A program made the position numbers and the translations under genes. 64,000 bases of DNA, taken from Diospyros lotus (taxonomy: Eukaryota > Streptophyta > Magnoliopsida > Ericales > Ebenaceae). Below, one piece after another: positions 12,022 to 24,600 of this stretch (its first letter is position 1; every line of letters begins with the position of its first letter). The notes under the pieces are model-generated. The model was not told the origin of the DNA. It made no database searches and worked only from the letters and a program-made list of their open reading frames with translations. The stretch covers positions 15,886,753-15,950,752 of the forward strand of contig NC_068349.1 of assembly GCF_014633365.1 (NCBI RefSeq), in the 5' to 3' direction.

Positions 12022-13434
12022 TTTGAAGTTTGAACTTATCTGAAGGAAGTGACGTGCAGTGCAACTAGAGGGTCGCCCCTTATGCTCGCGGCGGTAGCAG
12101 AAAAGGGAGACAAGTATTTGGTTGGAGTTTACGCCACCTATTCATCACAACACACACAATAGATTCAGAAGAAAACAGTTCTTTTGACCAAGCAATCTAA
12201 AAACGCAAAACAAGCTCTATTTTTTTAAGGTAGAGATCCTAAATTTAGCAAAATCTTAACAAGCCCTCACCGCAGCTGCTTACACGTTGCAGCATTAGTT
12301 TCTCTTCTCTTCCAGCTTATTGGGATTAATTGTTTAGGACATAAGTACAACTGTAGTTAAGTTTCTAATTATGCTTTATACTTTAAAATAATCCCCTCAA
12401 GATCTGCGTGACATAAAAAAATTGAAGTGCTACACTTAATATATGTGGCAAACGGAAAGTTCTACTATTGTAATGATTTCTTGTTTTACAACTAGGATTT
12501 TAGGCGGAGCATGTAGTTGTAGGAGTCTACAAGTTTCACATATAATAGTTAGGTGATGACCTAAAGCACTAAAGAGTTGACAATTACAGTGATGGTCATA
12601 AAGCTGCTATTCACAATTTGACCAAGATCACTGTTTCTGGGCTATGTATATAGTTAAATTGATGATACATTTGTCTATATGTGGCCCAAACAAGAACAAC
12701 AACTTCGGCCTAGAATTTCTCGCCCCTGGAGAAGCTTATACTAATATTTATATTATAGCTTTAATATTTAATGGGTTTGGGGCCATGTGCAGCATCCTGT
12801 GATAATTATTAGTTTCGGAATGACTCGTACAGTTTCCAGTTCAATCCATAGGGGAATAGGGCTTATTTCATTTAAGAAGCCTTTTTTAATTGCATTATTC
12901 CTACAGTTTCTCAAACCAGCTAGTTGAAGGAATCCCTTATTACTTCATTGGCTTGTATAAACTGTATTCTTTCAGTATAGAGTCTCAGAGTACAGACTCT
13001 CAAGCCACGTATGATAATAAACCCACAAAAAAAAAAAAGACCTCATACCACAACAATCTTCGAGATGTTTTTGCAGCATTGATGCTATATGAGCATCATC
13101 AACAGAATTATTGGGTAAGAGACCATCCTAATCTAGTCCACGTTTAGTTTCATTAGTTGCTAATGCTAGATTGAGTCACCGGTTTAAGTCGTGAAAGTAG
13201 TCTTTTTATAAAAGAAGAGCATAGAATTGTGTAAAAAATACTATCTGAAAAAACAGAGTTCCTGCCCCATGCTAGATTAGCACCGGAGTTGAAGTTTATG
13301 TAAGTTTTAACTGGGCAGCTGGCAAGGGTAAATCATGATTAGGGGCCCCTAAATCACTCGCGGATGTATATGCTAATTGACTATTCAGTGGAAACCTATC
13401 ACCTTTTCTGTCATCTCCTTTCTTCTTCTTCTTC

Positions 13435-13458
13435 TTTTTTTTTTTTTTTTTTTTTTTT
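13435..13458. repeat. Poly-T tract after (CTT)n
   Basis: A run of about 24 T preceded by several CTT units. Confidence 0.9.
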
Positions 13459-15198
13459 GCATATTGGTAACAAACTAGGGGCTCATTGGTTGCAGTTCTG
13501 GAATGCTATTTTATGATTTTCAAAATTAAATCAATTTAAGAAAATGCAATTATAAAACTATTACTTTGGAAGCAAAGTTTAATATATACCCAAGGTTGGA
13601 AGAAAAAAAAAACAAAAGAAAATGCCTTGTTGATTTTGAAGTTCCCAAAATTTTCAGCTTTGGAAAACCAAATTAAAGAATCCAGGCACACCCCTAATCC
13701 TATCTATAAATTATGCGTACGAGATCTTCCTGATATGGACCCTCTGCATGTGGGATCCTACCAATGGATCAGTGCACTCTACAAGGAGGACAGGGAGGAC
13801 CCCATTAGTCCAACTCTCCCATCAGACGTGGGATATTCCCCAGCCATTAGAATAACATTCTTTACAGGGTCCAGATAACTTGAGACTCCATACCAACACT
13901 TCTTTGCAGTATATTATAAAACCATAGTTGCTTATATAAAGCCCTAAAAATAAGGGCAAACTGACCTGTCATTGCCGTGTGCAATCCCCAAACGAGACCT
14001 TTCCGAGCCCATGCCAAGCAGTTAAGCGATCTTTGTCTTCATATTAAGCAATTCATTCAATAATTTGTTTCTTCGCTGCTAAATAGACCGTTTTAAGTTA
14101 GAAAATAATAATAAAGAGAAACAAATCACCGAAAGGGTAAAACTTAAGGCGGTGTGTTTAGTTATATGTACAATGGGATGATTTCATATGCTAAATGCAG
14201 AATGGCCTGCACAAGTGTTTGACAATCTAGCATGGCATGGCTTCTTTTGCATTATTGAAAAAGCAAACAAGCACTTGCAAGAAAGGAGCATCCAAACACC
14301 GCCTTGGAAAAGAAGCAATGGCATCACCTTTAAGACAATTTCCAAAATGTTCCTTTTGACTCCATTAATTGCCTGCACACGGGTTTTGTTAAAAGAATCA
14401 TAAAACCCTGAACCAGACAAGATTTTATGATCCCCACGCTCATGTTTTTTAGACCTGAAAATCCCAAGTTCTATTCTATATATGAAATTACGTCTAATAT
14501 TGTGCTTTAAATTGAATTAATATCATACATGCACAATTTTATAGAATGGGCAGTCATAAAACAGTAACCTACCTACATTGTAATAGTTTGTTGATGGAAC
14601 TGAGGCCGTGGCTCAAAGAGCCGGTGGAGTGGTGCTCTATGCGTCATAATGGGATTTAACTCGATGAACTAGCTTTGCTTCCTACACTTTAAGCTGCAAA
14701 GAGAAGAATTAAAAAATAAAATAAAGTAACTGATGAAAGAAATAAGAAAACGGATACAGAAGCTGTTGGGATCTCAAGAACATCAAGCAAGATAACTAGT
14801 GATGTAAGTGAGATGTGGAATTTTAAAGAGGGAAGGAGTACAGCTAAAGAAGATCTAAGAGATCTAATTCCAAAATTTTAAAAAATAAAAAGAAGAACAA
14901 AAGTGAAAGACAAAATCGACACCCTCATGGAACCTTCTCATAGATACGACTGTATTTAGCATAGATAACATGAGGATTTAGTAAGCTGCTGAAACCCATT
15001 AGATTCTAGAATTTAATGATCCACTGAAGATTGGTTTCATACTTAGTTGAGTGAGGCAGATCCTTTGAACCTCTACCTTCTCAAATCTAGAAAGAGCCCT
15101 TCTATTCTGCAAAATCTCCTTAAAAAAGGCATTTTCCCTGCCTGGTGGCCTTTCTTTTTTGTTCCATATGTACTGTCACTCTAAAATTACAAAACACA

Positions 15199-15221
15199 GG
15201 AGAGAGAGAGAGAGAGAGAGG
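15199..15221. repeat. (GA)n microsatellite upstream of the P450
   Basis: About 11 GA units, roughly 400 bases before the CYP87A start codon. Confidence 0.9.
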
Positions 15222-15433
15222 AAACATCCTGTAAGCTTCATCGTCATGCTAGGCTTTTACACAGATTTTTATAAATGGCGTTGACAAAAAGATAATGGGT
15301 AGTCTCCAGACAAAATTATTCTACCTATAGTATTCTTATCTCCAACTACTTGTACAGCTCTTTGAGCAACTAACCTCACAAGAACTAAGACTTAATAATA
15401 TAATTCTAATTAGTTTGTACATTCCGGCCTGCC

Positions 15434-15440
15434 TATTTAA
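15434..15440 (+). promoter_or_regulatory. Probable TATA box of the CYP87A gene
   Basis: TATTTAA in an otherwise mixed-composition stretch, 188 bases before the ATG at 15628. This leaves a plausible 5' UTR of about 160 bases. No transcript evidence is available here. Confidence 0.45.
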
Positions 15441-15627
15441 GTGTCCTCCGCTTGAATACTCAAGACACAAGCCAGCAGTTTCTCCTCTCATTATCTTCTC
15501 TTCCCACATTTCCCCCTGAACCTATTATTTTCTGCCATACACTTCATTTTTTTCTGGGAAATCCATCGAGCTATATAATTATTCCTAAAGATCTTCTCTT
15601 GCTTTCTTCTATTCATTAAAAGTGTAT

Positions 15628-18060
15628 ATGGGGCCAATTGCTCTGTGCATCGTAGCTTTGGCTGTTATAAGCATCACGCATTGGGTTTACAGATGGATGA
15701 ATCCCAGGTGCAGCGGACAACTTCCGCCAGGTTCCATGGGTTTACCACTCTTAGGTGAGAGTCTTCAGTTCTTTGCCCCCAACACTTCATTTGACATACC
15801 TCCTTTCATTGAAGAGAGGATGGAAAGGTAATATCCTAGTATCTCTATCAATAACTTGTTCACTAAGCACTTCAATCAACATCACCAGTATTTGCATCCT
15901 CAGGCTTATCTCCTTACAATATGTTTCACTGTCACTTTCAGGTACGGTCCAATATTCCGAACAAGTTTGGTAGGAAGGTCAGTTATTGTATCAACAGACC
16001 CTGATTTTAGTTATTTCATCTTCCAACAAGAGGGGCAATTATTCCAGAGCTGGTACCCAGATACTTTCACGGAGATCTTTGGACGACAAAATGTGGGTTC
16101 CCTGCACGGGTTTATGTACAGGTACCTCAAGAACATGGTGCTGAATTTATTCGGTCCTGAGAGCCTGAAGAAAATGCTCCCTGAGGTTGAACAAGCAGCC
16201 TCTACAAACCTAAAGAGGTGGTCGAGTCAGGATTCAGTTGATTTAAAGGATGCTACTGCAAGTGTAAGTTTCTTCTGATAATGGCATTTTGTTATTTGAA
16301 ATTCACCAACATTTTGTTGACTGATTTCTTACCATAATATGGTAATCACAGTTAATATTTGATCTGACTGCAAAGAAGTTGATAAGTTATGATCCAGAGA
16401 AGTCATCTGAAAATTTGAGGGAGAATTTTGTAGCTTTCATACAAGGATTAATTTCCTTTCCTCTGAACATTCCTGGAACAGCGTACAATAAGTGCTTACA
16501 GGTATCTAAAATCCTTTCTATACCATCTTGATTAGAGGGTACTGCAACTGTTTTAAGTTCCTATCCATTAAAGAAGGATGGAAATGAGGACAACTAAAGA
16601 TTTGTCCAAGTGTATGTTGAAAGGTTTAGATAAGTTGGGTTAATCGTCAGTAAGAATACAATCTTCAGCAAGGCCAATGATCCCATGCGCTATATTATAT
16701 AACTCTTTAATCACTGCAGTTGGAAAGTCATGCTGAATATTGATTTTGTAAAGACATCTAGTTCATTTTTCTAAACTTATTTGAGTTTGTCCAGGGAAGA
16801 AGTAAGGCAATGACGATGCTGAAGAACATGTTACAGGAAAGACGGACAAAGCCTAGGGAGCAGGCAGATGATTTCTTTGATTATGTCCTTGAAGAACTCA
16901 AGAAAGAGGACACAATTGTCACAGAGGAAATCGCACTGGATCTAATGTTTGTGCTACTATTTGCCAGCTTCGAGACAACCTCGTTGGCTCTAACTATGGC
17001 CGCCAAATTTCTTCTGGACCATCCTCTTGTACTCAAGGAATTAACAGTAAGTGGGTGCCACTTGTTCCAGCATAAAAATCCATCATTCTTTTATCTTATA
17101 TTCTATTGTGTAAGTCCAACTGGACATACTTTTGACTCCGCCCGCAGGAAGAACACGAAGCAATTCTAAGAAGACGGGAAAATCCAAATTCTGGACTTAC
17201 ATGGAAAGAATATAAATCAATGAAGTTCACGTTCCAGGTGGGTTAAGTCACCTTGAATTTTTACTCTTATTTTTGCTGGTTCAAAGAAAGATATACAAGT
17301 ATGTAAATTATATGGTCGTAATCGTCGAAGTCAAAACTGCAGTTCATCAATGAAACAGTGCGGCTGGCAAATATAGTTCCGGCAATCTTCAGAAAAGCAT
17401 TAAGAGAAATCAATTTTAAAGGTAAGTCCATACATATTTGGTCATTTCTTGTAATTGAAAAGTAAGCTCATTTTGACATACCTCAATATAAAACTTGGGA
17501 GAAATGCAGGCTACACTATTCCAGCTGGTTGGGCGGTCATGGTCTGTCCTCCAGCTGTACACTTGAACCCTGCCAAGTACAAAGATCCCCTGCACTTCAA
17601 TCCATGGAGATGGGAAGTAAGTTTATTGTTCCAAAACTACCTGCTTTTGCTCCATTTCTTTTATTTGCACCCCCCTCAGTTCACTGCTAACCAGAGACCG
17701 ACTATTACTCACACTTTTGAATATCTTATGAAAATTTATGACGCTCAGGGAATGGAATTGCATGGTGCATCAAAAAATTTCATGGCTTTTGGGGGTGGAA
17801 TGAGGTTTTGTGTTGGAACAGACTTCACCAAAGTGCAGATGGCTGTCTTTCTCCACTGCTTGGTTACAAAATACAGGTAAAAGATTCAATTATTTATGTC
17901 TAAGCAACTATTATGCATACGAAAGAAACAGACTAAACCATTCATATTTGAAATTATCAGATGGCGAGCAATCAAAGGAGGAAACATTGTCCGAACTCCT
18001 GGTCTGCAGTTTCCTAATGGTTTTCATGTTCAGTTGTCCGAGAGAAATGGACCAAAATAA
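15628..18060 (+). CDS. CYP87A: Cytochrome P450 of the CYP87A subfamily, complete, 9 exons, 475 aa
   Basis: ER-anchored haem monooxygenase. Exons 15628-15827, 15942-16263, 16352-16501, 16795-17046, 17148-17237, 17343-17421, 17510-17616, 17749-17876 and 17961-18060, all with GT-AG introns. Their total of 1428 nt is open to TAA at 18058. Visible features are an N-terminal membrane anchor (about residues 3-20), the LPPGS hinge (32-36), the I-helix oxygen-binding motif ASFETT (281-286), ExxR (E342/R345) and the haem motif FGGGMRFCVG with ligand C421. Sequence is very close to Arabidopsis CYP87A2 as I recall it. In cardenolide-producing plants, CYP87A enzymes cleave the sterol side chain to give pregnenolone, and related CYP87D enzymes oxidise triterpenes. 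The substrate here is therefore inferred to be a sterol or triterpenoid, not proven. The ATG is chosen over an upstream GTG at 15622. Faces HAP2 tail to tail. Confidence 0.95.
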
Positions 18061-18682
18061 AGAGCCAACAGAAACCTCCAGTTGATGCAAAGGCAAGTCA
18101 TTTTTTTTCCGGCTAGAGGGACAATGCCAAGAGACTCCAACTTAGCACCTTAGTCAACAGAATTGCTACTCTGAAGTAGTTAAAGAGATGACTGGCAAGA
18201 GTACATCCAAAGTGGAGGGAAGGGAGGAAGCATTCACCGTGGCCTCTCCTGAATGAGCTGAAAATATTTTTGCGGAGCACCGCATAAAAAGTATTTAATC
18301 TTGCTTTTGTGTTCACTATATACTAACACTAGTATTGTAAGAATATGAAAACCTGAGGGAACAGAAAGCAATCTCCAAGCTCCCCATACGTTAGTATTCA
18401 TCTATACAGGAAGTACCTGTAGCAAATACTGTATATGTTTTTGCATCATCTTTTTGTGTGTATTATCTCTTTCATCAGAAGTTTACACCTGGCTTGGTCT
18501 TCTCGCTTCCTCTATGCACCCCCTCCCCCCATCCCCAAACACGCACAGATGGATAAAGAGAAATAATAATCAAATAAATAAACAAAGGGATAAAGAGAAG
18601 ACAGAATGAAGAAGAGCTTTGCTCTGAAATCAGAGAAGTATTTAATAAACTGTAACCAGCATTGATATCTATTCAAAACCCA
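18061..18682. other. Convergent 3' intergenic region between CYP87A and HAP2
   Basis: 622 bases between two facing stop codons. It must hold both 3' UTRs and polyadenylation regions. AT-rich AATAAT/AATAAA-like stretches occur around 18560-18660. No other gene seen. Confidence 0.7.
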
Positions 18683-21600
18683 CTATTCCCTATGTTTAAC
18701 ATGAAAATGTTTTTCACGCAAAATTTCATTTTTGTGCTTGTAGTAATCCTCTTTATTTTCATCACGAATATATCTGGTAATATTTGGCAGTCCTCCAATG
18801 GTTTTATTTCCTTTTCTGCATCTACGGGGCACAGTATGGTCATCCTGCTCTTTGTCCAAGTACAACTTCTGCATGACATTGGTGCCCATGGCCCGTCCAT
18901 GCTTGTGCTTATCCTTATGGACATGGTGAAGATGGTAATGATAATTAGTGTCATATTCTGAATGCTTATGTCCATGCTCGCGATGAACACTTCTTCGCTT
19001 CTTTGGGATATTATGCATGTGATACCTTCCTCCCTGCCTCTTGTGTTTTCTAATATGAAACTTGGAAACATCAGCATCAAATCCATGCTTCTGCATATTG
19101 CAAAGTCTTTGTTCATCAGCCCGAAAATGATGATCCCACCAGTCATAGAGAGGGTCAAAGAGGCCTTTTTCATGTAGAAGCCAGAGTAGAACCACCACTG
19201 CAACAACAGAAAAATGCAATACTGAATTCTCACTTGCCCTAAATATAATCATCAACAACTAGACAGCATTTTGGGAAAATTGGTGGACTAGCACCTGTAG
19301 GGAAAATTGCCAAAAGTAGACCAAACATCACCATCCAACTCATGCAAATATACTGAATGTGACAGCTGAAGTCAAAAAAACCAGAACACTTGCTTCTGCT
19401 CAACACAAAAACCACAAAATATCATCAGAAATTCTACCTCAATAACAATATCAATGACACAAGCTAGAAATCAAAACGGTTTTGCCATCAGATAGACAAA
19501 AGCTGCACAACCAGAGGTCCCATTTTCACGTGCAATGCCCATTAATAAATTGCTAAAGAGAGAACAAAATTCACTTTTTCTACTGGCAATGTTCAGAGTG
19601 TGGAGTTGCACCACGGGTACCATGCCATATTCATTTAGCAAGATACAGAAACAAATCCATATGACCACAGGAAGCAAGTATGTATATAAAGCATGTCTTC
19701 ATGTAGGTAGAAGAATGAAATGGTTTTGGAGCTCACTGGTTCCGCTCTAAACACTCCTCTCCCCACCCCCCAAAAAGAAGGCATGATGACTTGACCCTCT
19801 ACCAACAAACTGCATAATGCAGGAATATGATAGGCAAGTTGTGTGTAACATAATAGTAAACTTGAATTATCAGACATGCCTTCAGCATATTGTAAGAATT
19901 ATAGTCGTCCTTATCAATGTTCATTGCATGCCACGTCCTACATGGGCACTAAATAAATTCAATTTAAACAGTATAGTAATTAGCAAGCTAAAAGCAATGG
20001 CGTCAATATATGGAAAAAGAATAAATTCTATTATGGAACAAACAGTATTGCACATATATATGTTTGCTTAGATCCCCTCCAAATACTCAGTGCATTATCT
20101 GCACTAGTACTGTTAACTGCAGAGTTAAAAAAAAGGAGGAAATAAAATATGCTATTCAGTTCCACTAAGAAAGTAAGAACTAAACTTTAAGCAAAATGTA
20201 TCATCATCATTGCACTTTATCGTAACTAAGTTAGAGTCAATGACACAACATTCACAATGTCAATTGACTTCTAAAAGTCACATTGACAAGACAAATCCAT
20301 GCAAATGAACAATGAGGCAAATTTTTCTCGTTGGATGCTCTTCTTGATGCAATCCTCTAGTGAAAGAATGACGAGATAAAGTTCTAACACCATCTCCATT
20401 AGAGACAAGTTTCATGAGATGGTGACAAATGAAGACAATTGATCTGGTCATATTCCATCACATAGTTGGAATAGTAAAACCAACTTAGACAATATGGAAA
20501 CACAAAATGAAATAAATTAGAAAAGTGAGTATTAAATTAATAAAAAATAATAATTTATTGAGCTATTAACGTAAAGAGTATTTTTGGAATTCAAAATTTT
20601 AACAGGGTTTTGTATACCAAACTCATGTACTGAATTTTACTAATGGTATAGATATCAACACCAGTATCCAGAAAAGAAGACTGATTAAAAATCAGTACTT
20701 CAAGATTAAGATCAAAAATTTCATCATGTGTGGTTATCCCCATTCTTTAAAAATATAATTTATTACCTCACAATAACTACTATTGCTGTTTTGGATGAGA
20801 ACTCCCAAATCAATAATTTTCCACCACAATATAGATGTAAACATATTTCCACAGTATATAAACAACTGCCGTGCCTATCATATAAAAGGTAAAATTTATA
20901 CCTACCAATCTCTTATTGTAGAAAACAAAATTAAACCAAGTGCAGCATGTATAGTATACAAATACATTGGCAACAACAGCATGAGAGAAGACTACTCAAA
21001 TTAACCACTTTAAAGTATAGCTAACAATCTATTAGAAGAATAAAAAGAATCCCAGTGTACATTTTTTCTTGAGCACCCATAGCATTATTAACAGTTAAAA
21101 TTCAAAGGATAAGAAGCAGATTTGGGATATATAATAAAATTCAAATACTCCTTCCCAAAATAAATACCTGCAAGTCTTGCCAGTGACAAAATCTGCCAAG
21201 CCATTCCAGAATTTGTTCCACAGGATCTCAATCGATTCAAAGAAACTATTTATACTGGTCTTTGGCGGTTGGAAGGGAATCTGTAACAAAAATAATAATT
21301 TTTATCATCCAAGGAAATCATAAGAGTCAATTTCCAGTCATACTTCTGGCAGTGTATGTGCATTCATCATTGGTAAATTACTTTAACACAAGGCTAGCTA
21401 TTGAATCCAAAAGCTAATATCTTAAGGGACCATATCACAGCAACTCTCTTTTATATTTTTAAGTAACTAATGATGATTATCCGTAGTACACTTTTTGGGG
21501 TCAATTAGAGAGTAAAGTGATTTATGGCTATAGAAAAATCTATGGTGTTAAATAGTATTTCCCTTAAAAATTAAGATGAGATAACCAATGCCAAAGTCCG

Positions 21601-24600
21601 CTCTTCAGACTGCAGTCTCATCATTTTATATCACATCTGCTCGGCTTTTAGGTCAGGATAAATAATGTAATTTATTCATGCTCACATTCCCAACATGTTA
21701 CTTCTTTATTGTTGTTTAATGGAAATTCTCATAAGAGTCCTATATGACCCTGAAGAAAGGAATGATTTTTCTATTTTGAAACACTAGACAAGATATACAA
21801 AAAGGGAAAGAAAGACAATATACAAAGGGAAAGAAATAGGAAAAAGAGAGAAAAATGGGAAATCTCCTATTTCCTAAAACAAGAAAGGAAATCTCCAACA
21901 TATTTAGGAATAAATCTTAAGAAATCTTGAACAATCTTCAACATTCTCCCTCAAGCTAGTAAGTGGATATCTTTCATTCCCAGCTTGCATATTATTTACT
22001 AAAATCGTGTAGTAGGAAGTCTCTTAGTGAGAACATTTGCTAATTGATCACACAATGACACATGCGGAGTGCTAATCAGCCCACTGTCGAGCTTCTCCTT
22101 TATGAAGTGTCTATTGATCTCTATATGCTTAGTTTGATCATGTTAGACAGGATTGTGTGCAATGCTGATGGCCAACTTGTTATCACAACATAGCTTCATA
22201 AGCCCAGTTATTTTAATCCTTAAGTCATCAAGGATTATTTTTAGCCACAATAACTAGTAAATCTTAACCTAGCTAACCATGGACTACTTCTTGCTCCTCC
22301 ATGTCACAAGATTACCTCTTAGGAACATGCAATAACCTGTAGTAGACCTTCCATCAATAAGGGATCCTACATAGTCTGCATCTGTTTAAACTTCTAGGGT
22401 TAGCTCACCACCTTTTTGGAATAATAATCCTCTCCCAAGTTTAGATTTGAGATACTGAAGTACTTTCTGAATCACTTGCAGATACTCTTCCTTAGGATCA
22501 TGCTTAAATTAACTAACTACACTGACAACATAGGCTATATCTGGCCTTGTGGGTGATAAATAAATTAGTTTCCCAACAAGTCTTTGGCAGCTCCCTTTGT
22601 CCACAACACTGCCAGTTTCTTCTTTGCCTAATCTGTGGTTCTGTTCAGTAAGGACATTTGTTGATTTGCTACCAAGCTTTCTAGTCTCTTTTGAGTAAAT
22701 CTAAAACATATTTCCTTTGAGAGAGAAAGATTCCTTGTTTGGAGTAAGCAACCTCAATCCCAAGGAAATATTTCAATCTTCCCAACTCCTTAATCTCAAA
22801 TTCATAGGCTAAGCAAGCAATCTCTAATGCCCTTTTTTTTTTTTTTTTTTCCAATTTTATCATTTCCAGTAATAATTATATCATTAACATAAACAAGTAG
22901 GGTATGTTTAATAAGCAACGTATAATCCCCTTGACTTTGTTTATATCCCACTTGCAGCATAACTTCTGTGAATCTCCCAAACCATGCCTGAGGAGATTTC
23001 TTCAATCCATATAGTGCTTTCTTTAGGTAGCACACCTTACCTAGTCCGATTGTTCCATAAAAAAAAGTGGCCACTTCTTCTTCCAAATCCCCATGAAGAA
23101 AATCATTCTTCACTTCAAATTGTTGTAAATTCCAATCAAAGTATGTTGCTAAAGACAATAGGACCCTCACAGTGTTTATCTTGGCTACTGGTGCAAAGGT
23201 TTCAAGATAATCAATTTTATATGTCTGAGTATACCCCTTTGCAACCAACCTTGCCTTGTACCATTCAAGAGAACCATCAACTTTATACTTCAAAGTATAG
23301 ACTCATCTACATACCGCAGGTTTCTTGCCTCAAGGCCGAGGCACAATCTCCCAAGTTTGATCTTTTTTTTCTAGTGCATTCATCTCCTCTTTCATGGCTT
23401 GTGCCCACTTCTTATTCTTTAAAGTGTCATGAATTGTTTTGGTATATTAATGTAATCTAGAGTGGTAAGAAAGCTTTTATGTAGGAGACAATCAGTTTAG
23501 AGACACAAAATGTTGAGTGCATTTTCTGGTTCTTTTTCTTACTACAATAGGAAGATCAAGGTCAAATTGCTCACTAATAGATGAAGGAGAAAGTGTTATT
23601 TCAGTACCTGGACTTGGTTCAAAGTCATGGATCTGTAATTGGTCCGGATTGGGCTGTACACTTCTTGAATAAACTTTCAATTCTTTGGATGATTGATTTG
23701 CTTGTGACTGCTATTGTTCCTAGGGGACATTTTAAGATTTTAGTTCTAGTTAAGGTGGTTCTGGTTCGAATGGCTTGGATTCTAAGAGTTCATCAGTATT
23801 AGGAAGTTCAAGTGTGTGTGTGTGTAGCCTGTGTGAGTGAAGGCTACTATATCAATGCTTGACTATGTAGAAACTAATCAGGAAAAGTCAAATCCACACT
23901 CTCATTGTCTCTTGGAAGTCTTCCCTTGAAGATGAGAGAATTAGTCTAAGTAGAAGGGCTTAGTTTAAGAAAAAATGACATCCATATTGACAAAGATTTT
24001 TTGACTAGGAGGATGGTAGCATTTATTCCCTTTCTAATGACTAGAATATCCAATGAAAACACACTTTGGGGCTTGAGGATCTAACTTAGTGCGATGTTGT
24101 TCATGGACATGAACATACGAAGTACTACCAAATATTTTGGGGGATAAACAACTTGGGTTGACACTCTTATGATAAAATTGACAAAACATACCTAGATGGC
24201 TTTGATTGCCAATGACACGAGAAGGAAGCCTATTTATCAAATAGGTAGCGGTTAAAATTGCTTCTCTCCAAAGAAGTTTAGGAACATTAGATTGAAAAAG
24301 TAACGCCCTAGTAACCTCTAAGAGATGTTTACTTTTGCATTCAATAACTCCATTTTGTTGGGGAGTGTCAACACATGAGGATTCATAAACTATTCCTTGC
24401 TTTTGATAGAAAGAGATTAAAAATTGGTTGAATTTTGATCATACCGTGGAATACAAGAAAAATTTTGGTCACATCAGATTTTTCTTTCATAAGATACAAT
24501 CAAGTTGTGCAAGTACAACCATCAATAAATGAAACAAACCACCTAACACCAATAATATTAGGAATTTTGGACGAAACCCAAACATTAGGTTTAGATGATT

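Larger units (their letters stand above)
9744..15420. other. AT-rich intergenic region, no gene recognised
   Basis: About 5.7 kb between the gap and the P450 promoter. Only short reading frames occur, none with a recognisable motif. It contains a 52-bp direct duplication, long homopolymers, a compound microsatellite and pyrimidine-rich stretches, listed separately. I see no tRNA and no paired terminal repeats. Confidence 0.75.

Noticed and set aside
15622..15627. Alternative start of CYP87A at GTG 15622
   Set aside because: Plant genes start at ATG; ATG 15628 gives the usual CYP87A N-terminus.
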